A stretch of 20,901 nt of DNA from an uncultured Eubacteriales bacterium (GTDB taxonomy: Bacteria; Bacillota; Clostridia; Oscillospirales; Oscillospiraceae), in assembly GCA_900549405.1 (NCBI GenBank), contig URNZ01000031.1:1-20901 (forward strand), in the 5' to 3' direction. A program made the translations under genes and the position numbers. Of this stretch, positions 6,349-13,946 are shown piece by piece (the stretch's first letter is position 1; each line of letters begins with the position of its first letter). The notes under the pieces are model-generated. The model saw only the letters and a program-made list of their open reading frames with translations. It searched no databases and had not been told where the DNA came from.

Positions 6349-6825
6349 TCACGGCTGGGCCATGACCTCGTCCGCCGTCAGGCGCTGGTGGCTGCGGTAT
6401 TCGTCGGTGTGGCCGCTGCAAAAGATCTCCACCGACTCCACCCCCGGCAGCTGGCTGAGGGTGAGCACCACGCAGTAGTCGGCCAGGGTGAGGGACAATC
6501 CGGTGAGGGTGCTGTAGGGTTCGGTGAACCACACCCACAGGCAGCCCGAGTCCTCCGCGTCCCAGGCCCAGCCCTCTAACGCGGTGTTCTTGGGGAAGGG
6601 GGAGATCAAACCGTCCCGGTCCGGCCCGGCCAGCAGGGTGTTCAGCAGCTCCTCCGGCCCCGGCTGGTCCTGTCCGGCATAGGGCTGGCTCTGCAGCACC
6701 TGGCCGTGCTCCCGGACCTGGGTGACGAAATAGAGTCGAAGGCCGTCCGTCTCCTCTGCACTGCCGCAGGCGGCGCAGGGCAGCAGCAGGGCCAGGGCCA
6801 GCAGCAGGGCAAATACGCGTCTCAT
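6349..6825 (-). CDS. GerMN domain lipoprotein
   Basis: 158 residues. The N-terminus is a lipoprotein signal: basic MRR, a run of Leu/Ala, then a lipobox with the acylated Cys in PCAACG at about residue 20. The remainder fits a GerMN domain, as found in Bacillus GerM (sporulation and germination) and in LpqB-like proteins next to two-component systems; the hydrophobic core LWVWFTEPYSTLTGL and LSQLPGVESVEIF is typical. Its ATG overlaps the sensor kinase stop (ATGA), which implies coupled translation. It is expected on the outer face of the membrane, where it could modulate the kinase's extracellular domain, as proposed for LpqB with MtrB; that role is inference. Confidence 0.8.
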   Translation of the reverse strand: MRRVFALLLALALLLPCAACGSAEETDGLRLYFVTQVREHGQVLQSQPYAGQDQPGPEELLNTLLAGPDRDGLISPFPKNTALEGWAWDAEDSGCLWVWFTEPYSTLTGLSLTLADYCVVLTLSQLPGVESVEIFCSGHTDEYRSHQRLTADEVMAQP

Positions 6826-8333
6826 GGCTGCCCCCCCTTCTCCCCTTCCCCGTCCGGCGTTTCCGGCTCCCCCCGGTCCAGGGGGAAGCCCACGGTGAAC
6901 ACGCTGCCCCCGCCGTGGCGGGCCCGGGCGGTGACCCAGCCCCCGTGGCGGCGCACCGTGTCCCGTACGATGGACAGTCCCAGGCCCGTGCCCCCGGCGG
7001 CCCGGGAGCGGGCCTTGTCCACCCGATAGAACCGGTTGAACACCTTGGGCAGGTCCTCCTCCGGGATGCCGATGCCCGTGTCCGATACCTCGATGAGCAC
7101 CTGTTCCCCGTCCCGGGTGACGCTGGCGGACACAGAACCCTGGGGATAATTATACTTTACGGCATTTTCCAGCAGATTATAACAGATCTGATACAGGTCA
7201 TCCTGGGTGCAGCGGATATTGCACTCGGGCTTTACGCTGGTGCGGATGGTCACCCCTGCCGCGTCGGCCACGGGCAGTAGCATGTTCACCGCCCGCTCCA
7301 GCACCGCCCCGGTGTCCACCCGGTCTGTCTTGCCCGCAGGCAGGCTGTCCAGGCGGGTGAGGGCCAGCAGATGCTCGGTGATGCGGGTGAGGCGCTCGGC
7401 CTCGTCCCCGATGTCCTTGACAAAATCGTGCAGCGTCTCCTGGTCCATCTGCTGGTTCTGCAAAATGGAGTCGGCCAGCAGGCGGATGGACGCCAGGGGG
7501 GTCTTCAGCTCGTGGCTGGCGTCAGAGACAAAGCGGCGGCGGACCTCTTCCGTGGTCTGGAGCCGGTCGGTCAGGCGGTTGAACTCCTGGGCCAGCTGGG
7601 CCATCTCGTCCCGCCCGGCGGGCTGGAGCCGGTGGCCATACTCCCCCTCCCCCACCACGCGGAAGGCGTGGAGCAGGGCAGCGATGCGGGCGGTGAGCAT
7701 CTTGGAGAAAAACAGGCTGACCACCAGGGCAGAGACCACGATGACCGCCGAGATGTTGGCCAGATTCTGCTGGAGACTTTGCAGCAGGTTCCCCTGCTCC
7801 CGGTCCGTCTCCAGCACATACACCGCCCCGGTGGTCATGCCCCGGCTGACGATGGGCACGGCGGCGGTGGAGGTGAACACCCCGTCGGCATAGTGGGAAT
7901 AGAACACGTCCTTCCCCTCCAGGGCCGCCGCCACCTCCTGATAGAGGGCATAGCGATACTGGGGTTCCTCCGACTCCTCCTTCCCGCTGCGGTCCCAGTT
8001 GTCGGTGGCGCTGTCATACAGCACAAGGCCCGCCGGATCGGTGACCAGGATGCGGCTCAGGCCCATGTCGTCCAGCAGATTCATCACCCGCACCACCTGG
8101 TCAGAGGTCAAGGTCTCCAGCTCCATCAGGGCCGAGGCGATCACCGCGCTCTGGCTCTTCAGCGAGTCCCGTTTCGAGGTGAACAGCAGCTCCTGGGAGG
8201 CCAGCACCGGATAGGTATTCAGCAGAGCCAGCACCAGGGTGATGACCACCAGATAGCTCAGGGCATATTTCACCTGGAGAGAGGCAAAAAAGGGCACCCC
8301 CTCCCGGGTCTTTTTCTTCTTGTCGCTGTCCAC
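6822..8333 (-). CDS. Sensor histidine kinase, PhoR/WalK-like
   Basis: 503 residues. There is a first membrane segment at about 24-46, an extracytoplasmic region of about 145 residues, a second segment at about 193-212, HAMP at about 213-265, a HisKA helix with the phospho-acceptor in SHELKTP (H274), and an HATPase domain with N box NLLENAVKY (386-394), G1 DTGIGIP (418-424), F box NRFYRVD and G2 GGTGLGLS (447-454). All catalytic motifs are intact. The start codon is GTG, preceded by GAAGGGGG; it lies 16 nt after the response regulator stop. No PAS domain is obvious between HAMP and HisKA, unlike WalK. The signal sensed is unknown. Confidence 0.95.
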   Translation of the reverse strand: MDSDKKKKTREGVPFFASLQVKYALSYLVVITLVLALLNTYPVLASQELLFTSKRDSLKSQSAVIASALMELETLTSDQVVRVMNLLDDMGLSRILVTDPAGLVLYDSATDNWDRSGKEESEEPQYRYALYQEVAAALEGKDVFYSHYADGVFTSTAAVPIVSRGMTTGAVYVLETDREQGNLLQSLQQNLANISAVIVVSALVVSLFFSKMLTARIAALLHAFRVVGEGEYGHRLQPAGRDEMAQLAQEFNRLTDRLQTTEEVRRRFVSDASHELKTPLASIRLLADSILQNQQMDQETLHDFVKDIGDEAERLTRITEHLLALTRLDSLPAGKTDRVDTGAVLERAVNMLLPVADAAGVTIRTSVKPECNIRCTQDDLYQICYNLLENAVKYNYPQGSVSASVTRDGEQVLIEVSDTGIGIPEEDLPKVFNRFYRVDKARSRAAGGTGLGLSIVRDTVRRHGGWVTARARHGGGSVFTVGFPLDRGEPETPDGEGEKGGQP

Positions 8334-8349
8334 GGGGGTCCCCCTTCTC

Positions 8350-9048
8350 TTAACTGTTCTTCTGGCTGCTTAAATAATAGCCCACGCCCCACTTGGTGCG
8401 GATGTATTCGGGGTTGGCGGGGTCCAGCTCCAGCTTCTCCCGCAGGCGGCGGATGTGGACGTCCACCGTGCGGTAGTCCCCCACATACTCATAGCCCCAC
8501 ACCACGTTCAGCAGGTTCTCCCGGCTGTACACCCGGCCCGGGTTGCGCATGAGCAGCTCCATCAGGTCGAACTCTTTGGCCGTCAGCTCCACCTGGGCTC
8601 CGTCCTTCCAGGCCGAGCGCTCCGCCGGGTCCAGACGGATGTGGCCCACGGTCAGGTCCCCCGCCTCCTGCTGCTTGGCCGCGGCGGCGGCGGTGCGGCG
8701 GAGCAGGGCCCGCACCCGGGCCTTCAGCTCCAGGATGTTGAAGGGCTTGGTCACATAGTCGTCCGCCCCGCAGGCAAAGCCCATCAGCTTGTCCGAGTCC
8801 TCGCTCTTGGCAGTGAGCATGATGATGGGCACGTCGGAGAACTCCCGGATGCGCATACAGGCCTGAAGCCCGTCGATCTTGGGCATCATCAGGTCCAGGA
8901 TGATAAGGTCAAAGCTGCCCTCCCGGGCCAGTTCCACCGCCTGCTCCCCGTCGGAGCCGGTCTCCACCTGATAGCCCTCCTGCTGCAAGTTAAAGCGGAT
9001 GCCCTTTACCAGCACCGCCTCGTCGTCCACCACTAATATCTTGGCCAT
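8350..9048 (-). CDS. OmpR/PhoB-family response regulator
   Basis: 232 residues. The receiver domain spans 1-115 with acidic pocket D8/D9, phospho-acceptor D52, T79 and K101. After an Ala/Gln linker, a winged-helix DNA-binding domain occupies about 130-228, ending with the family's RTVDVHIRRLREKL and IRTKWGVGYYL. The ATG at 9048 has AGGAGG just upstream; the longer open frame upstream overlaps comEA in another frame and is not coding. It is the partner of the following kinase. Overall it looks PhoP/WalR-like, but the regulon cannot be read from this window. Confidence 0.96.
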   Translation of the reverse strand: MAKILVVDDEAVLVKGIRFNLQQEGYQVETGSDGEQAVELAREGSFDLIILDLMMPKIDGLQACMRIREFSDVPIIMLTAKSEDSDKLMGFACGADDYVTKPFNILELKARVRALLRRTAAAAAKQQEAGDLTVGHIRLDPAERSAWKDGAQVELTAKEFDLMELLMRNPGRVYSRENLLNVVWGYEYVGDYRTVDVHIRRLREKLELDPANPEYIRTKWGVGYYLSSQKNS

Positions 9049-9079
9049 GTTATCCTCCTCTTGTTTCAACGGCGCGCAT

Positions 9080-9484
9080 TCAACCCACCGGCCCCGCCGC
9101 GGCATAGTCCCGCAGCCCGGCCAGCAGCTTTTCCCCGATGCCGGAGACCTGAACGAGCTCGTCCACCGACTGGAAGGGGCCGTGCTCCTCCCGCCAGGCC
9201 ACAATGGCCTGGGCCCGCTTCTCCCCGATTCCGGGCAGACGCTGCAAGTCCTCCACCGGGGCGGAGTTGATGTCGATGACCTCCCCCTCCAACAGGCTCT
9301 CAGGCTTGCTCTCCTCATTGTTGGAAGCGGCGGGAGCCGAGCTTACCTCCGGCGCGGACTGGCTCACGGTGACGGTGTAGGGCTGGGCGGCGCTCTGCCG
9401 GGCATAGAACCAGCCCCCGGTGAACAGCAGAAAGGCCGCCGTCAGTCCCAGGGCCGCCTTTTCATACCTGGATATCCCAGCCAT
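9080..9484 (-). CDS. comEA: ComEA-type helix-hairpin-helix DNA-binding protein
   Basis: 134 residues: one N-terminal membrane segment at about 10-26, a Ser/Ala/Glu linker of about 40 residues, and a tandem helix-hairpin-helix unit (INSAPVEDLQRLPGIGEKRA, then VDELVQVSGIGEKLL) at about 72-126. This is the layout of ComEA, the membrane-anchored DNA receptor for transformation. The SLBB domain present in Bacillus ComEA is missing, giving a compact form. The ribosome site GGGAGGAAG precedes the ATG. It sits 31 nt upstream of the response regulator as the first gene of the operon. No comEC or comEB gene is in this window, so a competence role is inferred from family only. Confidence 0.88.
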   Translation of the reverse strand: MAGISRYEKAALGLTAAFLLFTGGWFYARQSAAQPYTVTVSQSAPEVSSAPAASNNEESKPESLLEGEVIDINSAPVEDLQRLPGIGEKRAQAIVAWREEHGPFQSVDELVQVSGIGEKLLAGLRDYAAAGPVG

Positions 9485-9501
9485 TTTTCTTCCTCCCGCT
9501 C

Positions 9502-9530
9502 TTGCAGACTGTGCCGCCCTTTGGTATAAT
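9502..9530 (+). promoter_or_regulatory. Promoter reading toward the carboxypeptidase gene
   Basis: TTGCAG (9502-9507), 17-nt spacer, TATAAT (9525-9530). The resulting leader is about 130 nt, with small stems (CCGAA/TTCGG near 9602-9619) but no riboswitch I recognise. The promoter lies in the comEA 5' region. I found no convincing promoter for comEA on the opposite strand. Confidence 0.75.
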
Positions 9531-9666
9531 GGGGATATATCATCGACAATTTTCCCGGCTCTTCCCCAAGAAGTCGTTTGTCTCCCTCCGGCGGAGCTTT
9601 GCCGAAGGACAGCTTTCGGGGTTTCCCGTGTCCACTTTAGTATAACATAACTACGGAGATTTTCCT

Positions 9667-11022
9667 ATGAAAAAATATCGCATTCCCGCCCTGCTTTTGT
9701 CCCTGGTTTTGATGCTGAATCTGCTGGTCCTGCCCGCCGCCGCCATCGAGGAGCCGGAGCTTCAGTGTACCCACGCCATCCTGGTGGACGCCAACTATGG
9801 CGAGGTGCTCTATGACAAAAAGGCCGACGAAAAGGCCTATCCCGCCTCCATCACCAAAGTGATGACCGCCCTGCTGGTGCTGGAGGCCATCGACAGCGGC
9901 AAGCTGACGAAAGACCAGCAGATCACCGCCGGGCCCACCACCCTCCAGGACATGTCGGGCAACTATTCCACCGCCAATCTGGAGCCGGGGGATGTACTCA
10001 CCGTGGAGCAGCTGCTGTATTGCCTGCTCCTCCCCTCCGCCAACGAGGCTGGCAACATCCTGGCCGTGGCGGTGGACGGATCTATCGAGGCCTTTGTGGA
10101 GCACATGAACACCCGGGCCAAGGAGCTGGGCTGCAAGGGCACCCACTTTGTCAACCCCCACGGGCTCCACGACCCGGACCACTATACCACCGCCTATGAC
10201 ATCTCCCTGTACATGACCGAGGCCCTCAAGCACGAGCTGTTCCGCACCATCATCCACACCGCCACCTATGTCCTGCCCGCCACCGCCCACATGGGGGAGC
10301 AGACCTTTTATAACACCAACGCCCTGATCTCCAACTTCCACTACTCCGGCTATGTGTACGACAAGTGCATCGGCGGCAAGACGGGCACCACCGACGAGGC
10401 CGGGCGCTGCCTGGTGGCGGCGGCGGAGTCGGGGGACACCCTGCTCATCTCCGTCATCCTGGGCTCCGGCGTGGTGGACCCCAACGGGGCCAAGCGCCAG
10501 GGCCAGTTCACTGAGAGCACCAAGCTGCTGAAGTGGGGCTTTGACAACTTCCGCCGTGTCACCATCAGCCAGGGCAACGACCCGGTGGACAAAGTAGCCG
10601 TCACCCTGTCCCGCCAGGCGGACGAGGTGATGGTAAAGCCCGAGGGCGAGGTGGTGCGCACCCTGCCCAAGGACTTAGACCCCAGCCTGATCGAGACCAC
10701 CATCCACCTGAATTCCGACACGGTGGAGGCCCCGGTGGAGGAGGGCCAGGTGCTGGGCACCATGACCCTGTCCTATGAGGGGACGGACTACGGCTCCTTG
10801 GACCTGGTGGCCGTCACGTCGGTGGAGCGGTCTGAGCTGCTGTATAAAAAGGCCCAGGTGATGGCCTTCTTCCAGAACTTCGGCGTGCGGGTGGCCGCCG
10901 TCATCATCCTGATCCTTGTGGTCGCCGTGCTGCTGAAGGTGCTGGTCTTCCGCAAGGAGCGCCGCTATGGCGCCCGGGTCATGTCCCGGGGCCGCCGGAA
11001 CTATCGGGGTGGACGGCGCTGA
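9667..11022 (+). CDS. dacF: D-alanyl-D-alanine carboxypeptidase, DacF/PBP5 type
   Basis: 451 residues, low-molecular-weight penicillin-binding protein that trims the terminal D-Ala of peptidoglycan stem peptides. A signal peptide covers about 1-26. Catalytic motifs are S61-ITK64, S124-AN and K238-TG in the right order and spacing. A PBP5 C-terminal domain follows (about 280-390), then a membrane helix at about 413-432 and a basic tail rich in Arg. The C-terminal helix anchors it to the outer face of the membrane. The start ATG is preceded by CGGAGA. It is monocistronic with its own promoter and terminator, not next to spoIIA genes as in Bacillus, so the DacF versus DacA/DacB assignment is uncertain. 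Confidence 0.92.
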   Translation: MKKYRIPALLLSLVLMLNLLVLPAAAIEEPELQCTHAILVDANYGEVLYDKKADEKAYPASITKVMTALLVLEAIDSGKLTKDQQITAGPTTLQDMSGNYSTANLEPGDVLTVEQLLYCLLLPSANEAGNILAVAVDGSIEAFVEHMNTRAKELGCKGTHFVNPHGLHDPDHYTTAYDISLYMTEALKHELFRTIIHTATYVLPATAHMGEQTFYNTNALISNFHYSGYVYDKCIGGKTGTTDEAGRCLVAAAESGDTLLISVILGSGVVDPNGAKRQGQFTESTKLLKWGFDNFRRVTISQGNDPVDKVAVTLSRQADEVMVKPEGEVVRTLPKDLDPSLIETTIHLNSDTVEAPVEEGQVLGTMTLSYEGTDYGSLDLVAVTSVERSELLYKKAQVMAFFQNFGVRVAAVIILILVVAVLLKVLVFRKERRYGARVMSRGRRNYRGGRR

Positions 11023-11033
11023 AATCCAAAACT

Positions 11034-11061
11034 AAAAAAGGGGCCTTTTGGCCCCTTTTTT
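11034..11061. terminator. Bidirectional terminator between convergent genes
   Basis: GGGGCC (11040-11045), loop TTTT, GGCCCC (11050-11055), flanked by six A before and six T after. The symmetry allows it to end both the carboxypeptidase transcript on the plus strand and the DUF4317 transcript on the minus strand. Confidence 0.93.
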
Positions 11062-11078
11062 ATCCCTTCATCTGTCCG

Positions 11079-12236
11079 TCAGGACAGCTCCTCTGTCTGC
11101 GTGGCAGAGACATTTACGGCCAAACCGTTCACCTCCACCCCCTTGCCCACAGGGATCATGATGTACTTTTTCCCGTCGATCATGCAGGTCTCCACCAGAT
11201 AGCTGAACTCCGGGTCCACGGACACGGTGATCTGCTCCGTCTTCACCTGGAACTTGCCCGGGTCGATGAGGTTTTCCGGGTTGAGCACGGCGTTCTCGCC
11301 GAACTCCTCTCCGCACTTCTCCTGGAAGGCGGCGATGCGCTCCCGCTCCACCCCCTGGTCGGCCAGGATCATGCCCACGTCGGCGGGGGTCAGGGTGGGC
11401 GGCTCCGGGTCCTTGCGCTCCTTGTGTTCCTGGAGCTGGTCGTGGATGCGCTCGTGGATGGCCTGGAGCACCTCCATGCTGCACTGGTCCTCCAGCCCCT
11501 CACACAGGGCGGTCTCAAAGGCCATCTTCTGCTCCCCGGCGGACATGGGCGCTTCGGTGTGGAACACCGCGTCGATGAACTCCTGGTGCAGCTGGTCGGG
11601 GCGGCGTGTATAATACAGGGCGTTATAGATGTTGGCCGCCCGGTCGTCAAAGGCGGGGAAGAGGAAGCCCAGCTCCGGGGGACAGACGATCTGCCCCGCC
11701 GCCAGGTTGTGGAACTCGTTCTCCTGGGGGAAGTAGCCCAGCTCCGCCTTGCCCTCCTTCACCGGATAGACGCCGCAGACAAAGTAAGAGAAGGTCTGGT
11801 CCGAGGCGTCCGGCTGAAGCTCGTCATCACCGCCCCGGTGGGGCACGTCATACCGCTCGTGGCTCATCAGCAGCAGATAGTTGCCCCCCTCCATGTCCAG
11901 CTGGTCGATGACCTTCTGATAAAAGGCGGTGCGGACCTCCCGGTCCTTCAGCTCAGAATCCCGCAGGGCGGACAGCAGCTTGTGCTCCTCCCCCTCCATC
12001 ACCTGCTGGGTGGAGAAGACGATGTCGATGAGGTTTTTCCCCAGCCGCCCGGACAGCACCTTTTTCAGCAGGCCCAAATAGCGCTCCGCCTCCGCCTCGG
12101 GCATATAGCCGAAGGACTCGTCCAGGTCAGAGACGATCTCTTTATTCCCGTTGACAAAGCAGCCGTACACCCGGTTGAACCCCGTTCGGTCCAGCCGGAA
12201 CCGCCGCCGCAGCTCGTTTAACTCTTTTTGATTCAT
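11079..12236 (-). CDS. DUF4317 family protein
   Basis: 385 residues matching, by recognition, the DUF4317 family common in Clostridia; function unknown. There is no signal peptide or membrane segment, so it is probably cytosolic. The N-terminal half is charged and helical (LRRRFRLDRTGFNRVYGCFVNGN at the start is family-typical; then a long helical region). The middle has LLLMSHERYDVPHRG and a Cys in YFVCGVYPVKEG. The C-terminus is beta-rich (YLVETCMIDGKKYIMIPV). The ATG has GCGAGGC about ten bases upstream. It is a single-gene unit with its own promoter and the shared terminator. Genomic context gives no strong clue to its role. Confidence 0.8.
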   Translation of the reverse strand: MNQKELNELRRRFRLDRTGFNRVYGCFVNGNKEIVSDLDESFGYMPEAEAERYLGLLKKVLSGRLGKNLIDIVFSTQQVMEGEEHKLLSALRDSELKDREVRTAFYQKVIDQLDMEGGNYLLLMSHERYDVPHRGGDDELQPDASDQTFSYFVCGVYPVKEGKAELGYFPQENEFHNLAAGQIVCPPELGFLFPAFDDRAANIYNALYYTRRPDQLHQEFIDAVFHTEAPMSAGEQKMAFETALCEGLEDQCSMEVLQAIHERIHDQLQEHKERKDPEPPTLTPADVGMILADQGVERERIAAFQEKCGEEFGENAVLNPENLIDPGKFQVKTEQITVSVDPEFSYLVETCMIDGKKYIMIPVGKGVEVNGLAVNVSATQTEELS

Positions 12237-12265
12237 ATGTATTGCCTCGCAAACTCAAAGTTTCT

Positions 12266-12279
12266 CCCGGCGCGCCGGG
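12266..12279. repeat. 14-bp perfect palindrome in the DUF4317 leader
   Basis: CCCGGCGCGCCGGG is a perfect dyad lying between the promoter start site and the ribosome site of the DUF4317 gene. As RNA it can form only a short stem; as DNA it could be an operator. No role is established. Confidence 0.5.
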
Positions 12280-12291
12280 CGTTTCCCCCTT

Positions 12292-12320
12292 ATTTTAGCG
12301 GAAGCGCCGGGAAAAAGCAA
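12292..12320 (-). promoter_or_regulatory. Promoter of the DUF4317 gene
   Basis: Minus-strand TTGCTT (12320-12315), 17-nt spacer, TAAAAT (12297-12292). The predicted leader is about 50 nt. Confidence 0.65.
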
Positions 12321-12331
12321 TCGTTCCGCCG

Positions 12332-12387
12332 CCCCTGCTTGTTCAGGGGAGGGCCGCCCGCCCCGTTTTCAGACGGCCCTCCCCTGA
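12332..12387 (+). promoter_or_regulatory. Two mutually exclusive inverted repeats upstream of sstT
   Basis: Segment B, TCAGGGGAGGGCCG (12343-12356), pairs perfectly over 14 bp with segment C, CGGCCCTCCCCTGA (12374-12387), across a 17-nt loop. The start of B, CAGGGG (12344-12349), can instead pair with segment A, CCCCTG (12332-12337), across a 6-nt loop. A:B and B:C cannot form together, a pattern typical of attenuators. No long U-tract follows C (only CCGTTTTC about 20 nt on), so a simple intrinsic terminator is not supported. I found no convincing promoter for sstT. Confidence 0.55.
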
Positions 12388-12454
12388 GGAAACAGACCGT
12401 TTTCTCAGCTTTCCCCGCGAAAAGAGAAGAGAAGAAAGAAAGGATCAAACAAAC

Positions 12455-13687
12455 ATGGAACTACTAAAAAAGTGGACCCAAATCAGTCTCATCAAGCGCA
12501 TCCTGGTGGGCATGCTCCTGGGTATCATCCTGGGCGTGGCCCTGCCCCAATTCACCGTCATCGGCATCTTAGGCACCCTGTTCGTAAACGCCCTGAAGGC
12601 CCTGGCTCCCATGCTGGTGTTCTTCATCGTCATCCACGCCCTGGCCCAGCGCCAGAAGGGCGGCAGCACAAACATGGGCTCTGTCATCGTGCTCTATCTG
12701 GTGGGCACCTTCCTGGCCGCCCTGTGCGCCGTGGTGGCCAGCTTTCTGTTCCCCTCCACCCTGCTGCTGCCTGAGGCGGAAGCGGGCACTGCCGCCCCCG
12801 GCGGCATCGGCGAGGTGCTCTCCTCCCTGCTGAGCAACGCCGTGAGCAACCCCATCTCCGCCCTGGCCAACGCCAACTTCATCGGCATCCTGCTGTGGGC
12901 TGTGGTCTTCGGTCTGGCCATGAGCCACGCCAGCGAGCCCACCAAAAAGGTCCTGTCCGACCTGGCCGAGTGCCTGTCCACCGCCATCCGCTGGGTCATC
13001 AACTGCGCCCCCTTCGGCATCATGGGCCTGGTGTACACCACCGTGTCCACCACCGGCTTCAAGGCCTTCGCCTCCTATGCCCACCTGATCCTGGTGCTGG
13101 TGGGCTGCATGTTCTTCATCGCCCTGGTCCTCAACCCCATCATCGTCTTCCTGTGCGTGCGGAAGAACCCCTATCCCCTGGTGCTGCGCTGCCTGCGTGA
13201 GAGCGGCGTGATGGCCTTCTTCACCCGCAGCTCCGCCGCCAACATCCCCGTGAACATGGCCCTGTGCGAGAAGCTGCACCTGGACGAGAGCAAATACTCC
13301 GTCTCCATCCCCCTGGGCGCCACCATCAACATGGCCGGCGCCGCCATCACCATCTCCGTCCTCACCCTGGCGGCCACCAACACCCTGGGCATCCCCGTGG
13401 ACTTCCCCACCGCCTTCCTGCTCAGCCTGGTGTCCGCCCTGTCCGCCTGCGGCGCCTCCGGCGTGGCCGGCGGCTCCCTGCTGCTGATCCCCCTGGCCTG
13501 CAGCCTGTTCGGCATCCCCAACGACACCGCCATGCAGGTGGTGGGCGTGGGCTTCATCATCGGCGTGATCCAGGACTCCTGCGAGACCGCTCTGAACTCC
13601 TCCTCCGACGTGCTGTTCACCGCCGCCGCCGAGTATCGCGCCCGCCGCAAGGCCGGTGTGGACATGCAGTATGACCTGAAGGGCTAA
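12455..13687 (+). CDS. sstT: Na+/serine-threonine symporter
   Basis: 410 residues of the dicarboxylate/amino acid:cation symporter family, SstT branch. Multiple membrane segments begin at about residue 13. The substrate and Na+ site motifs are visible: [14 protein letters not shown] near 255-268 (the HP1 serine-rich loop), [12 protein letters not shown] near 288-299 (NMxG motif), and a second re-entrant loop [17 protein letters not shown] near 330-346. The basic EYRARRKAG tail is cytosolic. AAAGGA precedes the ATG by about eleven bases. It imports serine and threonine with Na+. With serC-serA in the same window, the region handles serine both by synthesis and by uptake, but from separate transcripts. 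Confidence 0.94.
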   Translation: MELLKKWTQISLIKRILVGMLLGIILGVALPQFTVIGILGTLFVNALKALAPMLVFFIVIHALAQRQKGGSTNMGSVIVLYLVGTFLAALCAVVASFLFPSTLLLPEAEAGTAAPGGIGEVLSSLLSNAVSNPISALANANFIGILLWAVVFGLAMSHASEPTKKVLSDLAECLSTAIRWVINCAPFGIMGLVYTTVSTTGFKAFASYAHLILVLVGCMFFIALVLNPIIVFLCVRKNPYPLVLRCLRESGVMAFFTRSSAANIPVNMALCEKLHLDESKYSVSIPLGATINMAGAAITISVLTLAATNTLGIPVDFPTAFLLSLVSALSACGASGVAGGSLLLIPLACSLFGIPNDTAMQVVGVGFIIGVIQDSCETALNSSSDVLFTAAAEYRARRKAGVDMQYDLKG

Positions 13688-13794
13688 AGCGCTCAGGTTA
13701 AAAACTGCCCGACAGCGTTAAGAAAGCGTCAACCGATCTCTTGGATCTTCCACTGATTTCAGCGTTTTGGTGGAATGTTTCCCCGGTATTTCAT

Positions 13795-13833
13795 GGGGAG
13801 AGGCCGATTTTTCCGGCCTCTCCCCGTTTTTTT
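13795..13833 (+). terminator. Intrinsic terminator downstream of sstT
   Basis: GGGGAGAGGCCG (13795-13806) pairs with CGGCCTCTCCCC (13814-13825), a perfect 12-bp stem with a 7-nt loop, then G and seven T. It lies about 107 nt after the sstT stop. The sequence in between shows no coding ORF and no other strong structure. Confidence 0.93.
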
Positions 13834-13880
13834 GTCCACTTTTCCACCGCGATTTTCTTAACACCCGGCTTCTTGCCGCT

Positions 13881-13909
13881 TTGACCGATTGCTTTTTCTT
13901 TCGTATAAT
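13881..13909 (+). promoter_or_regulatory. Promoter of the DUF1538/PII operon
   Basis: TTGACC (13881-13886), 17-nt spacer, TATAAT (13904-13909). It reads into the DUF1538 gene with a start site near 13916. Confidence 0.85.
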
Positions 13910-13920
13910 AAAGAAAAAGC
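13891..13920. promoter_or_regulatory. 11-bp inverted repeat spanning the -10 box (operator candidate)
   Basis: GCTTTTTCTTT (13891-13901) and AAAGAAAAAGC (13910-13920) are perfect complements separated by CGTATAAT, so the dyad is centred on the -10 element and covers the predicted start site. Such placement is typical of a repressor operator. The repressor is unknown. A chance AT-rich dyad is possible but an 11-bp perfect match makes it less likely. Confidence 0.6.
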
Positions 13921-13946
13921 CACTAGTAAACAGGGGGAGTTCTAAT

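Noticed and set aside
8350..9318. Long N-terminal extension of the response regulator
   Set aside because: The extension overlaps comEA out of frame; the ATG at 9048 has AGGAGG and starts the receiver domain exactly.
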